DNA of 64,000 nucleotides, from assembly GCF_008329565.1 (NCBI RefSeq), contig NZ_NPKT01000013.1, forward strand, positions 110,180 through 174,179. The letters run 5' to 3'. Shown one piece after another: positions 51,799-59,987 of the stretch (positions within the stretch are counted from its first letter, which is position 1; the number at the start of each line of letters is the position of its first letter). The DNA is from Mycolicibacterium sp. P1-5. GTDB lineage: Bacteria; Actinomycetota; Actinomycetes; Mycobacteriales; Mycobacteriaceae. A program made the position numbers and the translations under genes. Below the pieces are notes generated by a model. The model ran no database searches and was not told the DNA's origin. It saw nothing but the letters and a program-made list of their open reading frames with translations.

Positions 51799-53173
51799 GC
51801 GGTTTCGGCCGCAGGATCAGGCTGAACACCAACGCGACAACCCCGATCCCGCCAGCAGTCCAAAACGCATGCTGGAACGTCGAATCCGTGCCGGAGCCGA
51901 CGATCGGACCCGCCCAGGCGAAGCCGAGCGTGAAGCCCATGCCATAGCTGGCGTTGGCGATGCCGGGCAGCGCGCCGGGCGCTTCGTCGGATGCCTGCAG
52001 AACACCGAGTGAGCTCAGCGGCGTGAGTATGACTGCATGGCAAGTGAATCCGAAGACCGCCATCAGCGCGATCACCGCATATTTGTGGTCGGCGAACACG
52101 GCCGTCAGAGCGATCACCACGATCGATGTGAGGATTCCAGCGCGCATCACTGTGACGAAGCCGACCCGGACGGCCAGGCGGCCGACGAATGGCGAGGTGA
52201 GGACCTGCACGACCGCACCGGGCGTGAGGAACAGCAATGCGGTGGTCGTGGCATCGAGCCCGAATCCGGAATCCGGGTCTTCACTCATGCTCGGGATGAT
52301 GAACCCAAGCACCACCATGAACGACCCCATCACCAAGATGGTGACGGCGATCAACGGCCAGGCCTCGCGTGACCGCAAATGCTTGAGCCCGATGATGGGA
52401 TGCTCGACACGATTGTTGGCGACGACCAACGCACCTGCAGCCAGGACGGTCACGGCCAAGTAGACCAGCGCGGGCGTCGACGTCCACCCAGCATGTCCGC
52501 CGTCGGACAGGAACATCGTGACACCGCCGACGGTCAACGCGATGAAAACGGCACCGACCCAGTCCATCCGGCCTTCACCGCGGGCGCCCTCGTCGGCAGG
52601 GACCCATTTCCACGCAAAGACGACGGCGACGAGACCGACGACAAGGATGAGGGCGAAGATCGAGCGGTAACCGAACGCGTCGGTCATGACCCCGGCCAGG
52701 AACGCGTCACCGCCGGCCACCCCGCCGTTGATGGATGCCATCACCCCGCAGCACACGCCGAATGTCGCCCCGGACAACCGAGCTCGAAGGATCAGGAAAG
52801 CCAGACCGTAGGTGATGTTGGAGGTGCCCTGCAAAAACCTACCGACCACCACAATGGGCAGCGAGGTGCTCAGACACAGCACCGTCCCGATGCACATCAC
52901 GATGACGATGCCGATCAGAACGCGTTTGCGACCGATGTAGTCACTCCATCGGATCAACACGACATTGGCGATCGCCCCGGCCAGATAGAACGGGGTCGAC
53001 ATGGCCACGAACGCACCGGGGCCCAGCGTTTGGTTGATATCGCGGACGGCGGGCGCGAGCATGGTGGCATTCAGCGAGAAGGACATCAGCGAGAAGACAA
53101 GGGCAGCAACCAGGAGGACGATCTGCCGACGGGACAGGGAATCAGTCTCGGCCGTCACGGGTAGCTGCTTCAC
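51743..53173 (-). CDS. MFS transporter
   Basis: A 476-residue carrier with about 12-14 hydrophobic helices, WSDYIGRKRVLIG in the helix 2-3 loop and GRFLQGTSNITYGL in helix 4, features of the DHA2 drug:H+ antiporter group. Substrate unknown. The 3' end overlaps the convergent PPOX-like gene by 56 bp, so the two C-termini share DNA on opposite strands. Confidence 0.86.
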   Translation of the reverse strand: MKQLPVTAETDSLSRRQIVLLVAALVFSLMSFSLNATMLAPAVRDINQTLGPGAFVAMSTPFYLAGAIANVVLIRWSDYIGRKRVLIGIVIVMCIGTVLCLSTSLPIVVVGRFLQGTSNITYGLAFLILRARLSGATFGVCCGVMASINGGVAGGDAFLAGVMTDAFGYRSIFALILVVGLVAVVFAWKWVPADEGARGEGRMDWVGAVFIALTVGGVTMFLSDGGHAGWTSTPALVYLAVTVLAAGALVVANNRVEHPIIGLKHLRSREAWPLIAVTILVMGSFMVVLGFIIPSMSEDPDSGFGLDATTTALLFLTPGAVVQVLTSPFVGRLAVRVGFVTVMRAGILTSIVVIALTAVFADHKYAVIALMAVFGFTCHAVILTPLSSLGVLQASDEAPGALPGIANASYGMGFTLGFAWAGPIVGSGTDSTFQHAFWTAGGIGVVALVFSLILRPKPLIDEALSPAGSTAHQTSP

Positions 53174-53215
53174 GATGGAAGCATCGTAAGTGACGACGCC
53201 TCCGCTCGCCGAGGT

Positions 53216-53365
53216 TCAGCGACTGCCCCGCGGCCCCAACAGGTTGCGCCAGAATTGTCGGAACCAGTCGGGGAACGCGGTGTCCTCAGGTTGGCGTGGC
53301 GGGGGTTGGTTGTCTCGAATGTCGTCGGCCCGGTCCTGACGGCAGAAGTCCTCGTGGTCAGCCAC
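53216..53365 (-). CDS. Possible small protein (49 residues)
   Basis: In the 407-bp gap between the MFS gene and the next gene, a minus-strand frame from GTG 53365 encodes a polar protein ending in an amphipathic, Trp-rich segment (FPDWFRQFWRNLLG). The frame remains open upstream to about 53398. Composition is protein-like, but no ribosome site is evident and the family is unknown. The rest of the gap (53366-53580) shows nothing I can interpret. Confidence 0.35.
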   Translation of the reverse strand: MADHEDFCRQDRADDIRDNQPPPRQPEDTAFPDWFRQFWRNLLGPRGSR

Positions 53366-53580
53366 AGCGGATTTCGGACTTCCCGGCGCCACAACCATCG
53401 TCGGCCCAACTCGCTGACGTCCCCACGATTCCAGCGACTGGCACGGAGGACGCGATTACGGCGTAGGTGACCACTCGACTGAGTCGATCTCGCATAAGTC
53501 TTCGCTTCCGCCGACGGGTGCCTCACCGTATCCAACGACCAGCGTGACGTCAGGCGAACGCGGGGGAGTGATGCCGATGT

Positions 53581-53808
53581 TCACGCAGGTAGCTCATCGG
53601 CCGGACGGCGGGCGATGGCAGCCAGCCATTCGGCGCTGACGGTCAGGTCGTCGAGTTGGCGGTCGATTCCCTCGATGCGGTGAGAGAGCTCGCGCAGCTG
53701 CCGCGCCAGATCGGCGCGCTCTCGAACCAGCTTGAGCCGCAATCGCTCGACCATCGCCAAGAGTGACTGAGCTTCCGAACTCGTCGGCATTTCGGCGGTC
53801 GCGGTCAT
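53581..53808 (-). CDS. Small coiled-coil protein
   Basis: A 75-residue soluble protein whose residues 14-60 form a clear heptad-type coiled coil (LLAMVERLRLKLVRERADLA and on). AAGGAG lies six bases before the ATG at 53808, the strongest evidence for this start. It follows the amino acid permease gene on the same strand by 74 bp. Function unknown; a DNA- or protein-binding accessory role is only a guess. Confidence 0.7.
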   Translation of the reverse strand: MTATAEMPTSSEAQSLLAMVERLRLKLVRERADLARQLRELSHRIEGIDRQLDDLTVSAEWLAAIARRPADELPA

Positions 53809-53882
53809 CGGCGTCTCCTTGGGGAGAAAGGAACTCTCCCTATACCCCCGGCTCACCCTCGCTGAACATCGACTTTTGACGT

Positions 53883-55229
53883 TCAGGGCAGACGGCGTGG
53901 CGAGGGGCCGGCTGCCCGCGCCGCACCGGTGCGGGCCGCGATCAGATGCAAGATCAAACCGACCGCCAGCAAGATCGCCCCGAACAACCACACCTTGGCG
54001 CTCTGCTGGCTGAGCAGCAGCAGGCACGATGCCACACCCAACACCGGCACCGGAGTCCACACCCGAAAGTGCGGATGGTCCACGGTGTCGCGGCGCAGCG
54101 CCAGCACCGCGACGTTGGTCGAGATGAAGACGAACAACAACAGCAGCACAACGGTTTCGGCCAGTGTCGACAACTCACCGATTGTGGTCAACAGCATCGC
54201 GACAACCGTGGTGGCGACGATCGCGGCCCACGGTGTGCGCCGGTTGGCCAACACCGCCCCCAGGGCGCGCGGCAGCATGCGATGCTCGGCCATGCCGAAC
54301 GTCAGACGGCTCGCCATGATCATCGTGAGCAATGCACCGTTGGCCACGGCGACAAGTGCGATGAGACTGAACACCTCGTCGGGGATGCCGACGCCCGAGG
54401 CAGCGACGACGGACAACAGCGGGCCCGACGACTTCGACAACTCCGCCGGCGGCAAGGCGACGGCGCTGGCCAGTCCCACCAACGTGTAGACGACGCCCGC
54501 TGTGACGAGCGCACCGAACAGCGCCCGGGGATAGACCCGGCTGGGGTCGCGGATCTCCTCAGCCACGTTGGCCGACGTCTCGAATCCGACGAAGGAGTAG
54601 TACGCGACGATCGCCGCACCGAGGATCGCCAGCGCGGGCGATGCGCCCGGCGGGAACGCGGTGACCCGCGAGACGTCACCGCCCCCGCGGCTGATCAGGA
54701 TGGCCACCGCGACCACGACGATGATCAGTCCGCTGAGCTCGACGACCGTCATCACCGTGTTGCTCTTCACCGACTCGCTGATGCCCCTGGCGTTGAGGCA
54801 GGCCACGAGCAGCAGGAATACCAGTGCGGCCGGGATCGCGGGTACGTCGATGAACGTCCGGAGATACTCACCGGCGAACGCCAGCGCCAGTCCGGCCGCG
54901 CTGGTCACGCCCGCCGCGAGCATGCTGAAGCCGACGAGGAACGAGATTGCCGGGCGCTTGAAGGCACGGTCGGCGAAAACCGCCGCACCGCCGGCCCGCG
55001 GAAACTTGGTCACCAGCTCGGCGTAGGAGCCGGCGGTGCACAACGCGAGCAGCATGGCGATCAGCAGCGGTGCCCACAGCACCCCGCCAACCTTCTGGGA
55101 GAGGACGCCCATCAACGCGTAGACGCCTGCGCCGAGAACATCGCCGAGGATGAACAGGTAGAGCAGCGGCCCGGTGATCTTCCGCTTCAGCTTGGTGTCG
55201 GTGTCATGCGCCAGTTCGTCGGTAACCAT
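53883..55229 (-). CDS. APC-family amino acid permease
   Basis: A 448-residue transporter with about 12 helices, starting at TGPLLYLFILGDVLGAGVYALMG, the consensus unwound-helix motif of APC carriers, and AYYSFVGFETSANVAEEI in helix 6. Probably an amino acid or amine transporter. It is downstream of the amine oxidase gene on the same strand (43 bp gap), which suggests uptake or exchange linked to amine breakdown; inference only. Confidence 0.88.
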   Translation of the reverse strand: MVTDELAHDTDTKLKRKITGPLLYLFILGDVLGAGVYALMGVLSQKVGGVLWAPLLIAMLLALCTAGSYAELVTKFPRAGGAAVFADRAFKRPAISFLVGFSMLAAGVTSAAGLALAFAGEYLRTFIDVPAIPAALVFLLLVACLNARGISESVKSNTVMTVVELSGLIIVVVAVAILISRGGGDVSRVTAFPPGASPALAILGAAIVAYYSFVGFETSANVAEEIRDPSRVYPRALFGALVTAGVVYTLVGLASAVALPPAELSKSSGPLLSVVAASGVGIPDEVFSLIALVAVANGALLTMIMASRLTFGMAEHRMLPRALGAVLANRRTPWAAIVATTVVAMLLTTIGELSTLAETVVLLLLFVFISTNVAVLALRRDTVDHPHFRVWTPVPVLGVASCLLLLSQQSAKVWLFGAILLAVGLILHLIAARTGAARAAGPSPRRLP

Positions 55230-55272
55230 GGCGTGGGGGATAGCCGTTTGACGGCGGAAAGATGCCGACGAC

Positions 55273-56595
55273 TTATCGGAGAATTCGGTCGGCTTCCCGC
55301 AGGCCGCTCAGGTAGGCGCCGTGGACGGTGCCGAACCACTCGGGATTGGTGGCCTCGCCGGCGAACATCAGTCGCTCGCCGACCGGATCGCCGAGGGTGT
55401 GCATGTCGTCCGGGCTCGACCCGACGGCGATGAAACTGTATGAGCCCCGGGCATATTGATCGGTGCCCCATTTCGTGACGATGGACCCCGTCGGCTCAGG
55501 CGCGCCGATCGCGGTGACGAGTTCGTTCACTGCGTCTTGATCGGACATCGACTCGCGCGACCATGCGGCCTGCCCGCCGCGCAATCCCACCAGCAGTGGC
55601 TTGCCGGCGAAGACGAGCCCGTTGACCAGATCGGTGACGGGTTGGTTGTTGCCGACGAGTCCGATCATCGGCGTGGATTCCGGCCAGAACGGTTTGTCGA
55701 AGGCGACGACGACCTTGTTCAACAAGCCGAACCCGAGGCGCGCGATGGCGTTGCGTTTGGCTTCGGGCAACGGCGGGTCGAACGCGATTGTTCCGGCTTT
55801 GAGCACTCCGAGCGGCACCGTCACGATCACCCGATCGGCGGTGACGTCGCCGCGGGAAGTCTCGATGCGAACCGTCTGGCCGTCGTGCGCGATCCGCTTC
55901 ACCTCGGTGCTTGTGCGGATGTCGAGACCCTTGGCGAGGTTCTGCGACAGCTGGGAGTAGCCGCCCGGCAGGATGACGTCGGGCCCCTTGAACTGTTCCT
56001 CGCTGCCGAGCCAGCGCAGGGACATTTGATTCGGGTCCGCCGCATACTCGCCCGCGATCCGGGAGGTCACGTTCCATGCGACCAGCGGGTCGTCGAGGTT
56101 CGCCAACCCGATCAGACCGTCGGCCACGGATTCCTTGGCCGAGGCATCGCCGCTGAGGTCATCGAGTTTCCGGGCGATTCTGCGCCAGTCCTCGGCCGAC
56201 GCCGCCGCGGCCCGCCGGCCGACGATCTCGTGGTTCTCGACGAGGACGAAGTCCTCGAAATCGGTCGGCACCGTCTTGGCCCCGACGTCCTGGGCGAGTT
56301 TGGTCAGCGGATTGTTTTCGGTGCCATGGATCCACGAGGCGCCGATATCGATGGGCACCCCGAGCGAGGTGTCCGTCCGTGTCCGGCCACCGATTCGATC
56401 CCGCGCCTCCAGCACGGTCACCTTCAGACCGGCGTCGGCCAGCTTTCTCCCCGCCGCGAGTCCGGCGAATCCGGCGCCGACGACAACCACGTGATCGCGA
56501 TTCTTTTCCTCTGCACCGCCGCATGCCGGCAACCATGATGCGCTCGCCAGCGCGCCGAAGCCCAGCAGGAACTCGCGCCGCCCGACCGAACGCAT
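55273..56595 (-). CDS. Secreted flavin amine oxidase, Tat lipoprotein
   Basis: A 440-residue FAD amine oxidase: dinucleotide motif GAGFAG (40-45), ARDRIGGRT, and the C-terminal FAGEATNPEWFGTVHGAYLSG. The N-terminus (RREFLLGFGALASASWLPAC) combines a twin-arginine signal with a lipobox (LPAC, C25), so the enzyme is likely folded with FAD, exported by Tat and anchored outside. Resembles polyamine or monoamine oxidases. TAGCGT (56608-56603) ends seven bases before the ATG, so it may be leaderless. Confidence 0.9.
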   Translation of the reverse strand: MRSVGRREFLLGFGALASASWLPACGGAEEKNRDHVVVVGAGFAGLAAGRKLADAGLKVTVLEARDRIGGRTRTDTSLGVPIDIGASWIHGTENNPLTKLAQDVGAKTVPTDFEDFVLVENHEIVGRRAAAASAEDWRRIARKLDDLSGDASAKESVADGLIGLANLDDPLVAWNVTSRIAGEYAADPNQMSLRWLGSEEQFKGPDVILPGGYSQLSQNLAKGLDIRTSTEVKRIAHDGQTVRIETSRGDVTADRVIVTVPLGVLKAGTIAFDPPLPEAKRNAIARLGFGLLNKVVVAFDKPFWPESTPMIGLVGNNQPVTDLVNGLVFAGKPLLVGLRGGQAAWSRESMSDQDAVNELVTAIGAPEPTGSIVTKWGTDQYARGSYSFIAVGSSPDDMHTLGDPVGERLMFAGEATNPEWFGTVHGAYLSGLREADRILR

Positions 56596-56698
56596 GGCGG
56601 TGACGCTAGCCCGTCACCTGTGGTGATGATCAGTGAATCGCAGATGTCACTCGGCGGTTCGGCGCGTGCTACCTAAGAACCTTTGCTATGCACTAACC

Positions 56699-57550
56699 GT
56701 GCAATCCGCGCCGCTTGAACCGCTGACACCCAAGCCCGTGCCGACCGTCGTGACGGTGTGCCGAAGGCTGGTCGGTAATCCGGTCTTCGAAACAGTGATC
56801 GTCATCGTGATCCTGATCAACGCCGCGATGCTGGGGGCGGAAACTTTCCCCACGGTCTCGGGCGGACTCGACCACGCCTTCGATGTGGGCTACAACGTCA
56901 TCCTCGCCATCTATGTCGTCGAACTGCTGATCCGGCTCACCGCTGCCGGGTGGAGCCCTCGCGAGTTCGTCAAGACCCCGTGGAACATCTTCGACTTCAT
57001 CGTGATCACCGCGTCCTTCGTGCCCGGCCTGCGGGCGACCGCGATGCTGTTGCGACTGGTGCGCCTGGCGCGGATCGTTCGCATCATCCGGTTCCTGCCC
57101 GACCTGCACGTGGCCATGGGCGCGATCGCCCGAAGCATTCCCGGGGTGGCGTCACTCGCCGCGGCTACCGCGGTGCTCATCTACATCTACGGAATGCTCG
57201 GCTGGCTCTTCTTCGGCAATTACTCTCCCGAGCACTTCGGAAACGTCGGCCGGGGAATGATGACGATGTACGTGATGCTGACGCTGGAGAACTTGCCCGA
57301 GAACGTCGACATGGGACTGAAGGTGTCACCGTGGTCGGTGCTGTTCTTCATCAGCTATACGGTCATCCTGAGCTTCCTGGTCTTCAACCTGTTCATCGGC
57401 ATCGTGCTGAACGCGATGGAGGAAGCGCGGGCGGCCGACCGGAAAAAGCACGAGAGCGACGACCTGCTCGAGCGGCTGCGCTCGGCACGCCAGGCGCTCG
57501 AGGATGCCGAGCGGGAGCTGCAGCGGACGCACCGGGACGACAGAAAGTAG
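56699..57550 (+). CDS. Voltage-gated ion channel, NaChBac-like single domain
   Basis: A 283-residue six-helix channel subunit. S4 carries arginines at every third position (R119, R122, R125, R128, R131). The pore loop has filter TLENLPE (195-201) where bacterial sodium channels usually read TLESWS. A C-terminal coiled coil (about 254-276) should drive tetramer assembly. The GTG at 56699 is chosen because TATGCA ends six bases upstream and the extra N-terminus of longer forms is not channel-like. Ion selectivity is uncertain. Confidence 0.88.
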   Translation: MQSAPLEPLTPKPVPTVVTVCRRLVGNPVFETVIVIVILINAAMLGAETFPTVSGGLDHAFDVGYNVILAIYVVELLIRLTAAGWSPREFVKTPWNIFDFIVITASFVPGLRATAMLLRLVRLARIVRIIRFLPDLHVAMGAIARSIPGVASLAAATAVLIYIYGMLGWLFFGNYSPEHFGNVGRGMMTMYVMLTLENLPENVDMGLKVSPWSVLFFISYTVILSFLVFNLFIGIVLNAMEEARAADRKKHESDDLLERLRSARQALEDAERELQRTHRDDRK

Positions 57551-57669
57551 GACCGGCCTCTGCCGGCCGCCTGTGAGTTAAGGCGTTTCCAGGCCTGCGC
57601 AAGGACACCATGGTTAACTGGCGTCTTCTCGAGATCTGGCAGGTTTGGCAAATAGAGGGGCCCCCGTTC

Positions 57670-58029
57670 ATGAACTCAGCACAGCGCTTACGACGAGTCG
57701 TCGTTGCCGGAAGTCTGGCGGCGGCAATTGCGCTCTCGTCGGCGTCGGTCTCCTCGGCGGACCCGATCATGGACGCGCTGGCTAACACGTCATGCACCTA
57801 CCCGCAGGTGACGGCGGCCCTGGATGCCGAGGCCCCGGCCTTGGGCAGGCAGCTCAGCGCACGGCCCGATATGCAGGCGAATATTCAGCAGTTCCTAGCC
57901 ATGCCAATGGACCAACGCCAGCATGCACTGGCCCAGCAGCAAGCAGCCAACCCACAGTTGAACGCAATGATCTACGCGCAGATCGGACCACAGATTACGC
58001 AGGTCGCGAACACCTGCATGAATTACTGA
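57670..58029 (+). CDS. Haemophore-related secreted protein
   Basis: A 119-residue small secreted protein: signal peptide cleaved after SSA-30, then a helical domain with two cysteines (C42, C116) likely to form a disulfide. The DPIMDALANTSCTYPQV segment and overall size fit the mycobacterial haemophore-related family (Rv0203-like haem carriers). GAGGGG precedes the ATG at 57670. No iron-responsive box is evident upstream. Confidence 0.8.
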   Translation: MNSAQRLRRVVVAGSLAAAIALSSASVSSADPIMDALANTSCTYPQVTAALDAEAPALGRQLSARPDMQANIQQFLAMPMDQRQHALAQQQAANPQLNAMIYAQIGPQITQVANTCMNY

Positions 58030-58368
58030 CTCCGCGTTCGGCTGGTTTTTCGGCCGGCCGGGGTTGCTGGCCCGCCCAGCCCAACCGCACACCGTAAACG
58101 TGGTTATGCCATTTGCGCCGCACCGCGATCGACCTGATCGGGACCGGCCTGCGTCGGCAGAATTCGTCCATCACCGCTTTTGCTGCGCCGCCTCTCGTGC
58201 AGTACGCGGAAGTGGAGAAGAAAACGCCAGCGACATGTCATTTCGGCAACGACGCCTCCAAGCATCGGCGTAGGGTCCTCACAGGGTTACCGCCGGGTAG
58301 GCCGCAGGGCGGATGAACGTGTTCTAAAACCAAGATTTGTCGCGCGCGTAAAGCTAGAGTCGCACCTC
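58030..58368. other. 339-bp intergenic region upstream of the PUFA-synthase-like operon
   Basis: No convincing gene. Near the left end GGCTGG (58040-58045) and CCAGCC (58076-58081) flank a GGCCGGCC core and could form a terminator for the haemophore-like gene. At the right end TAGAGT (58355-58360) ends eight bases before the pfaD ATG and may be its -10. GC content falls in the last 60 bp. Confidence 0.4.
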
Positions 58369-59979
58369 ATGCAGGCGACGTTGGCTAACTCTCATCCGAC
58401 CGATGGCGCCTCTCCGGCGTTGCTTGATGGGTCGGACGTCAACGAGGCTCTCGCCGCTATCCGCCGCCCGGTCGCCGTCTTGAGCTCGGCCTACGGGCCA
58501 CGCACTGTGGTCCTCGACGGCGCGGGCGTGCTGACGCCGGAGCTCATGCGCCAGGACGTCCTTGCGGTCTTGCCACCGATCTATCCCGAGTGGCTCGGCG
58601 ACCGCAGTTTCACCGCGACGCACGGTGTGCGGTTCCCCTACGTCATCGGTGAAATGGCCCGCGGTATCGCGACACCTCAGATGACCGTTGAGGGTGTGCG
58701 CGCCGGCGTGATGGCGTTCTACGGAAGCGCCGGCCTGGATCTGGCGACCGTCGAAGCGGGCGTGCGGGAAGTCCAGGCCGCCCTCGGGCCGGACTCCAAT
58801 GGCTGGGGCGCCAACCTGATCCACAACGTCCAGAGCGACGGGGTCGAACTGGCGACGGTCGACCTGTTTCACCGTCTCGGTGTCCGCTACGTGTCCGCGT
58901 CGGCATTCATGCGCCTCACGCCCGCGGTCGTCCTGTACGCCGCGAAGGGCCTGCGTCGCGATGCGAACGGACAGATCGTCCGGGCCGGGCACATCTTCGC
59001 CAAGGTGTCCCGAGACGAGGTCGCCCGACAGTTCCTCTCGCCCGCTCCGGAAGCGATGTTGAGCGCGCTGGTCGCCGAGGGCCGCCTCACGGCGGAAGAG
59101 GCGGCGCTGGCCAGCGGCATCCCGATCGCCGAAGACATCACCGCAGAGGCGGATTCGGGCGGTCACACCGACAACCGCGCGCTGACCGTTCTTCTCCCGC
59201 GGTTGATCAGCCTGCGCGACGAGATCGCGGCCACGTATCGCTACCCGGTTCTGCCCAGGGTGGGGGCGGCCGGCGGACTCGGTACCCCCGCCGCGGTCGC
59301 GGCCGCCTTCGCCGCCGGAGCGGCATATGTGTTGACCGGTTCGGTCAATCAGTCGGCGGTGGAAAGCGGGCTGTCACCCGATGCCCGAACGCTGTTGGCG
59401 TTGGCCGAGTCGACCGATGTGGCAATGGCACCAGCCGCGGACATGTTCGAGATGGGCGTGACCGTGCAGGTTCTCAAGCGCGGCACCATGTTCGCCCAGC
59501 GTGGTCACCGGCTGGCCGACTTCTATCGGCGCTACTCGTCGCTGGAGGCGGCTCCGCCGGAGGAACTGAAGAAGCTCGAGACGACGGTGCTCGGCCGCAG
59601 CGTAGCCGATATCTGGGCGGACACCGAGGCGTTCTTCGTCAACAGCGACCCGCATCAGGTCGAACGCGCGGCTGCCGACCCGAAACATCGCATGGCGCTG
59701 GTGTTCCGGTGGTACCTGTTCACGGGTTCGCAGTGGGCACGCGACGGCAACACAGCCCGCCGCGGCGATTACCAGATTTGGTGTGGGCCTGCGATGGGGG
59801 CCTTCAACCAATGGGTTCGGGGAAGTTTCCTCGAACCAGTGGAGGCGCGGACGGTTCGCCAGATCGCGCTCAACCTACTCGAAGGAGCCGCGACTGTGAC
59901 CCGGGCCGGCCAGTTACGTGCTGCCGGTGTCGCAATGCCCGCTGCCTCCTTTGATTTTCGTCCACGTCCTCTCGGATAA
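58369..59979 (+). CDS. pfaD: PfaD-family enoyl reductase (PUFA/polyketide synthase component)
   Basis: A 536-residue FMN-dependent TIM-barrel protein of the PfaD/FabK-like family. Segments THGVRFPYVIGEMARGIA, GGLGTPAAVAAAFAAGAAYV and AADMFEMGVTVQVLKRGTMF, then the C-terminal domain with VFRWYLFTGSQWARDG, are diagnostic. In PUFA synthases PfaD acts in trans as the enoyl-ACP reductase. The ATG at 58369 gives the normal family length. It ends eight bases before the PKS start, so both are in one operon; pfaD-first order resembles myxobacterial pfa clusters. Confidence 0.92.
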   Translation: MQATLANSHPTDGASPALLDGSDVNEALAAIRRPVAVLSSAYGPRTVVLDGAGVLTPELMRQDVLAVLPPIYPEWLGDRSFTATHGVRFPYVIGEMARGIATPQMTVEGVRAGVMAFYGSAGLDLATVEAGVREVQAALGPDSNGWGANLIHNVQSDGVELATVDLFHRLGVRYVSASAFMRLTPAVVLYAAKGLRRDANGQIVRAGHIFAKVSRDEVARQFLSPAPEAMLSALVAEGRLTAEEAALASGIPIAEDITAEADSGGHTDNRALTVLLPRLISLRDEIAATYRYPVLPRVGAAGGLGTPAAVAAAFAAGAAYVLTGSVNQSAVESGLSPDARTLLALAESTDVAMAPAADMFEMGVTVQVLKRGTMFAQRGHRLADFYRRYSSLEAAPPEELKKLETTVLGRSVADIWADTEAFFVNSDPHQVERAAADPKHRMALVFRWYLFTGSQWARDGNTARRGDYQIWCGPAMGAFNQWVRGSFLEPVEARTVRQIALNLLEGAATVTRAGQLRAAGVAMPAASFDFRPRPLG

Positions 59980-59987
59980 GGGTTATC

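Noticed and set aside
53946..55433. A 495-codon plus-strand frame opposite the APC permease.
   Set aside because: Composition is Arg/Gln/Asp/His-rich without hydrophobic core or motifs, and the permease on the other strand is unmistakable.
58113..58316. Short overlapping frames between the haemophore-like gene and pfaD.
   Set aside because: No ribosome site, no signal or domain, and composition unlike the neighbouring genes; treated as intergenic.
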